From Staphylococcus roterodami (GTDB taxonomy: Bacteria; Bacillota; Bacilli; Staphylococcales; Staphylococcaceae): DNA of 64,000 nucleotides. The notes beneath the pieces are model-generated. The model had not been told where the DNA came from, searched no databases, and was given only the letters and a program-made list of their open reading frames with translations. The stretch is from positions 1,612,001 through 1,676,000 of the forward strand of contig CP092781.1 in NCBI GenBank assembly GCA_022493055.1, written 5' to 3'. Position numbers and translations under genes: made by a program. Of the stretch, positions 62,675 to 64,000 are shown piece after piece (within the stretch, counting starts at the first letter, position 1; every line of letters begins with the position of its first letter).

Positions 62675-64000
62675 TTATCCTTTTATTTCATCCATTGACA
62701 CGTCTTGACGTAAATCTACTTGTTCAAGAGGAATTTTTTTCGTTTTATATCTCAATTTATGATAGATAAAGAATGCTAAAAATACAGGAATTCCCATATA
62801 AGTAATCAAAAAGCGACTAAAATTAAAATCGCCTGTTTTAATAAAATCAACATCTTGACCAATTATTACAACAACGCATAATATACCAGCAAAAATCGGA
62901 CCAAATGGGAATAATTTAGCTGTATATTTTAATTTTGATTTGTCGTAATTTTGTTTATCAAAAGCTCTTCTAAATCGATAATGACTTACAGCAATACCTA
63001 CCCAAGCAATAAAACCAGTCAAACCACTAGCTGCAACGATATATTCGTATGCACCTTTTGTAAGGCTTTGTAATACGAAAATAATCACTACAATAATTGC
63101 TGTTACTAGTAATGACATATATGGCACACCGTTTTTATTTGTTTTACCAAATGTTTCAAACGCTAATTTATCTTTACTCATTGAATAAAGCATTCGTGTT
63201 GAAGCATACATGCCTGAATTACCTGCTGATAACACAGACGTTAAAATTACTGCATTCATAAATGATGCTGCAAACGCAAATCCAGCATTTTTAAACACTA
63301 ATGTGAACGGAGACGTTGCTACATTATCACTGCCACCCATTAACGCACTGCTATCATATGGAATAAGCATACCGATAACAAAAATAGCTAAAATATAGAA
63401 TAACAATATTCTCCAGAATACTTGTTTAATTGCTTTAGGTACTGCGCGTTCGGGATTTTCCGATTCACCAGCAGTAATACCTATTAACTCTGTACCTTGG
63501 AATGAAAACCCGGCAATTAAGAATACACCTAAAATAGATAATAAACTTCCGCCTAGATTGCCACCAAGAATAGGACCTTCACCTTTATTAAATACTTCAA
63601 ATCCCACAAAGTGTCCGCCCATAATACCAACAATTGTCAGTAAACCGATAGCAATAAAGATGATTACAGTAACTACTTTAATTAATGCTAACCAATATTC
63701 ACTTTCACCATATACACGCACTGATAATGAATTCAGGCTAAAAATAATTACTAAGAATAAAGCACTCCATGCCCAAGCTGGTATAGCTTGCAAGGGTGTC
63801 CAATACTGAATAACTTGTGCTGCAATCGTTATATCAGCTGCAACTGTAACAACCCAGTTAAACCAATAATTCCAACCTAGTGCGAAACCTAATGATGGGT
63901 CTACAAACCTTGTAGCATAGGTACTAAACGAACCTGATACAGGTAAATAAGTAGCCATTTCTCCGAGTGAAGTCATTAAGAAAAACACCATTGCTCCGAT
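62675..64000 (-). CDS. lysP: Amino acid permease, LysP-like (5' end outside window)
   Basis: The visible part covers about 441 codons, open to the right edge, ending at a stop at 62675. It is an APC-superfamily permease of the AAT type: LGEMATYLPVSGSFSTYATR, FVDPSLGFALGWNYWFNWVV, the GFSFQGTELIGITAGESENP signature and SAGNSGMYASTRMLYSMSKD are all present, with about ten membrane helices. LysP lysine permeases carry this signature. Substrate choice from sequence alone is moderate; another basic amino acid is possible. The cytosolic tail is short, ending VSMDEIKG. Confidence 0.85.
   Translation of the reverse strand: MGAMVFFLMTSLGEMATYLPVSGSFSTYATRFVDPSLGFALGWNYWFNWVVTVAADITIAAQVIQYWTPLQAIPAWAWSALFLVIIFSLNSLSVRVYGESEYWLALIKVVTVIIFIAIGLLTIVGIMGGHFVGFEVFNKGEGPILGGNLGGSLLSILGVFLIAGFSFQGTELIGITAGESENPERAVPKAIKQVFWRILLFYILAIFVIGMLIPYDSSALMGGSDNVATSPFTLVFKNAGFAFAASFMNAVILTSVLSAGNSGMYASTRMLYSMSKDKLAFETFGKTNKNGVPYMSLLVTAIIVVIIFVLQSLTKGAYEYIVAASGLTGFIAWVGIAVSHYRFRRAFDKQNYDKSKLKYTAKLFPFGPIFAGILCVVVIIGQDVDFIKTGDFNFSRFLITYMGIPVFLAFFIYHKLRYKTKKIPLEQVDLRQDVSMDEIKG

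Overview
The window is a stretch of low-GC Firmicutes core chromosome. Gene order, protein sequences and intergenic repeats all match Staphylococcus, and I read it as Staphylococcus aureus or a very close relative. The evidence is the hemA-hemX-hemC-hemD-hemB-hemL operon beside engB, clpX and tig, the L27 protein with a cleavable N-terminus next to its protease Prp, the CymR/RarA/TcdA/6S RNA/AspS/HisS block, and STAR-type GGGGCCCC repeats. I see no prophage, insertion sequence, CRISPR array, rRNA or tRNA gene. About 90 percent of the window is coding and nearly all genes lie on the minus strand. Only four run on the plus strand: an LLM oxidoreductase, rarA, a small membrane protein and tag.

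Layout from left to right. 1-2400: wobble-uridine modification operon (trmR, trhP1, trhP2; trhP2 runs off the left edge). 2600-6700: alaS with its T-box leader, followed by an IreB-like gene, ruvX and a DUF1292 gene. 6700-12600: recD2, a TPR protein, mnmA and its partner cysteine desulfurase, with a STAR repeat and a row of hairpins in between. 12800-17500: LLM oxidoreductase, a sigma-B-type operon of CsbD plus a 46-residue protein, cymR, rarA and tcdA. 17600-25300: 6S RNA, hisS-aspS with T-box, and relA-dtd-lytH. 25300-36900: apt, recJ, secDF, yajC, tgt, queA, ruvB, ruvA, an ACT protein and obgE. 36870-37390: a tandem array of about 131-bp palindromic units. 37400-43100: rplU-prp-rpmA with an L21-type leader, mreC-mreD, several small uncharacterised genes, radC and comC. 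43300-49450: valS-folC with T-box, tag and an AbrB-family membrane protein. 49600-55800: the heme operon. 55900-64000: engB, clpX, tig, a repeat protein, a Nudix hydrolase, infC-rpmI-rplT with an L20-type leader, and the 3' part of a lysP-like permease.

Functionally the window is dominated by translation: four tRNA synthetases (three cistrons or operons under T-box control), tRNA modification (TrhP, TrmR, MnmA, Tgt, QueA, TcdA), D-aminoacyl-tRNA deacylase, ribosomal proteins L20, L21, L27 and L35, IF-3 and the ribosome GTPases Obg and EngB. DNA repair (RecD2, RarA, RecJ, RuvAB, RadC, Tag), the stringent response (RelA), proteostasis (ClpX, trigger factor), secretion (SecDF, YajC) and heme biosynthesis make up most of the rest.

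I found no clearly new large system. The most interesting unexplained items are the nested-palindrome tandem array between obgE and rpmA, an overlooked 39-codon gene with its own terminator upstream of mreC, operator-like palindromes at the comC and hemA promoters, a probable ATA start for infC, and several stacked-hairpin intergenic regions. All product calls come from reading the sequence and family knowledge. No database search was run.
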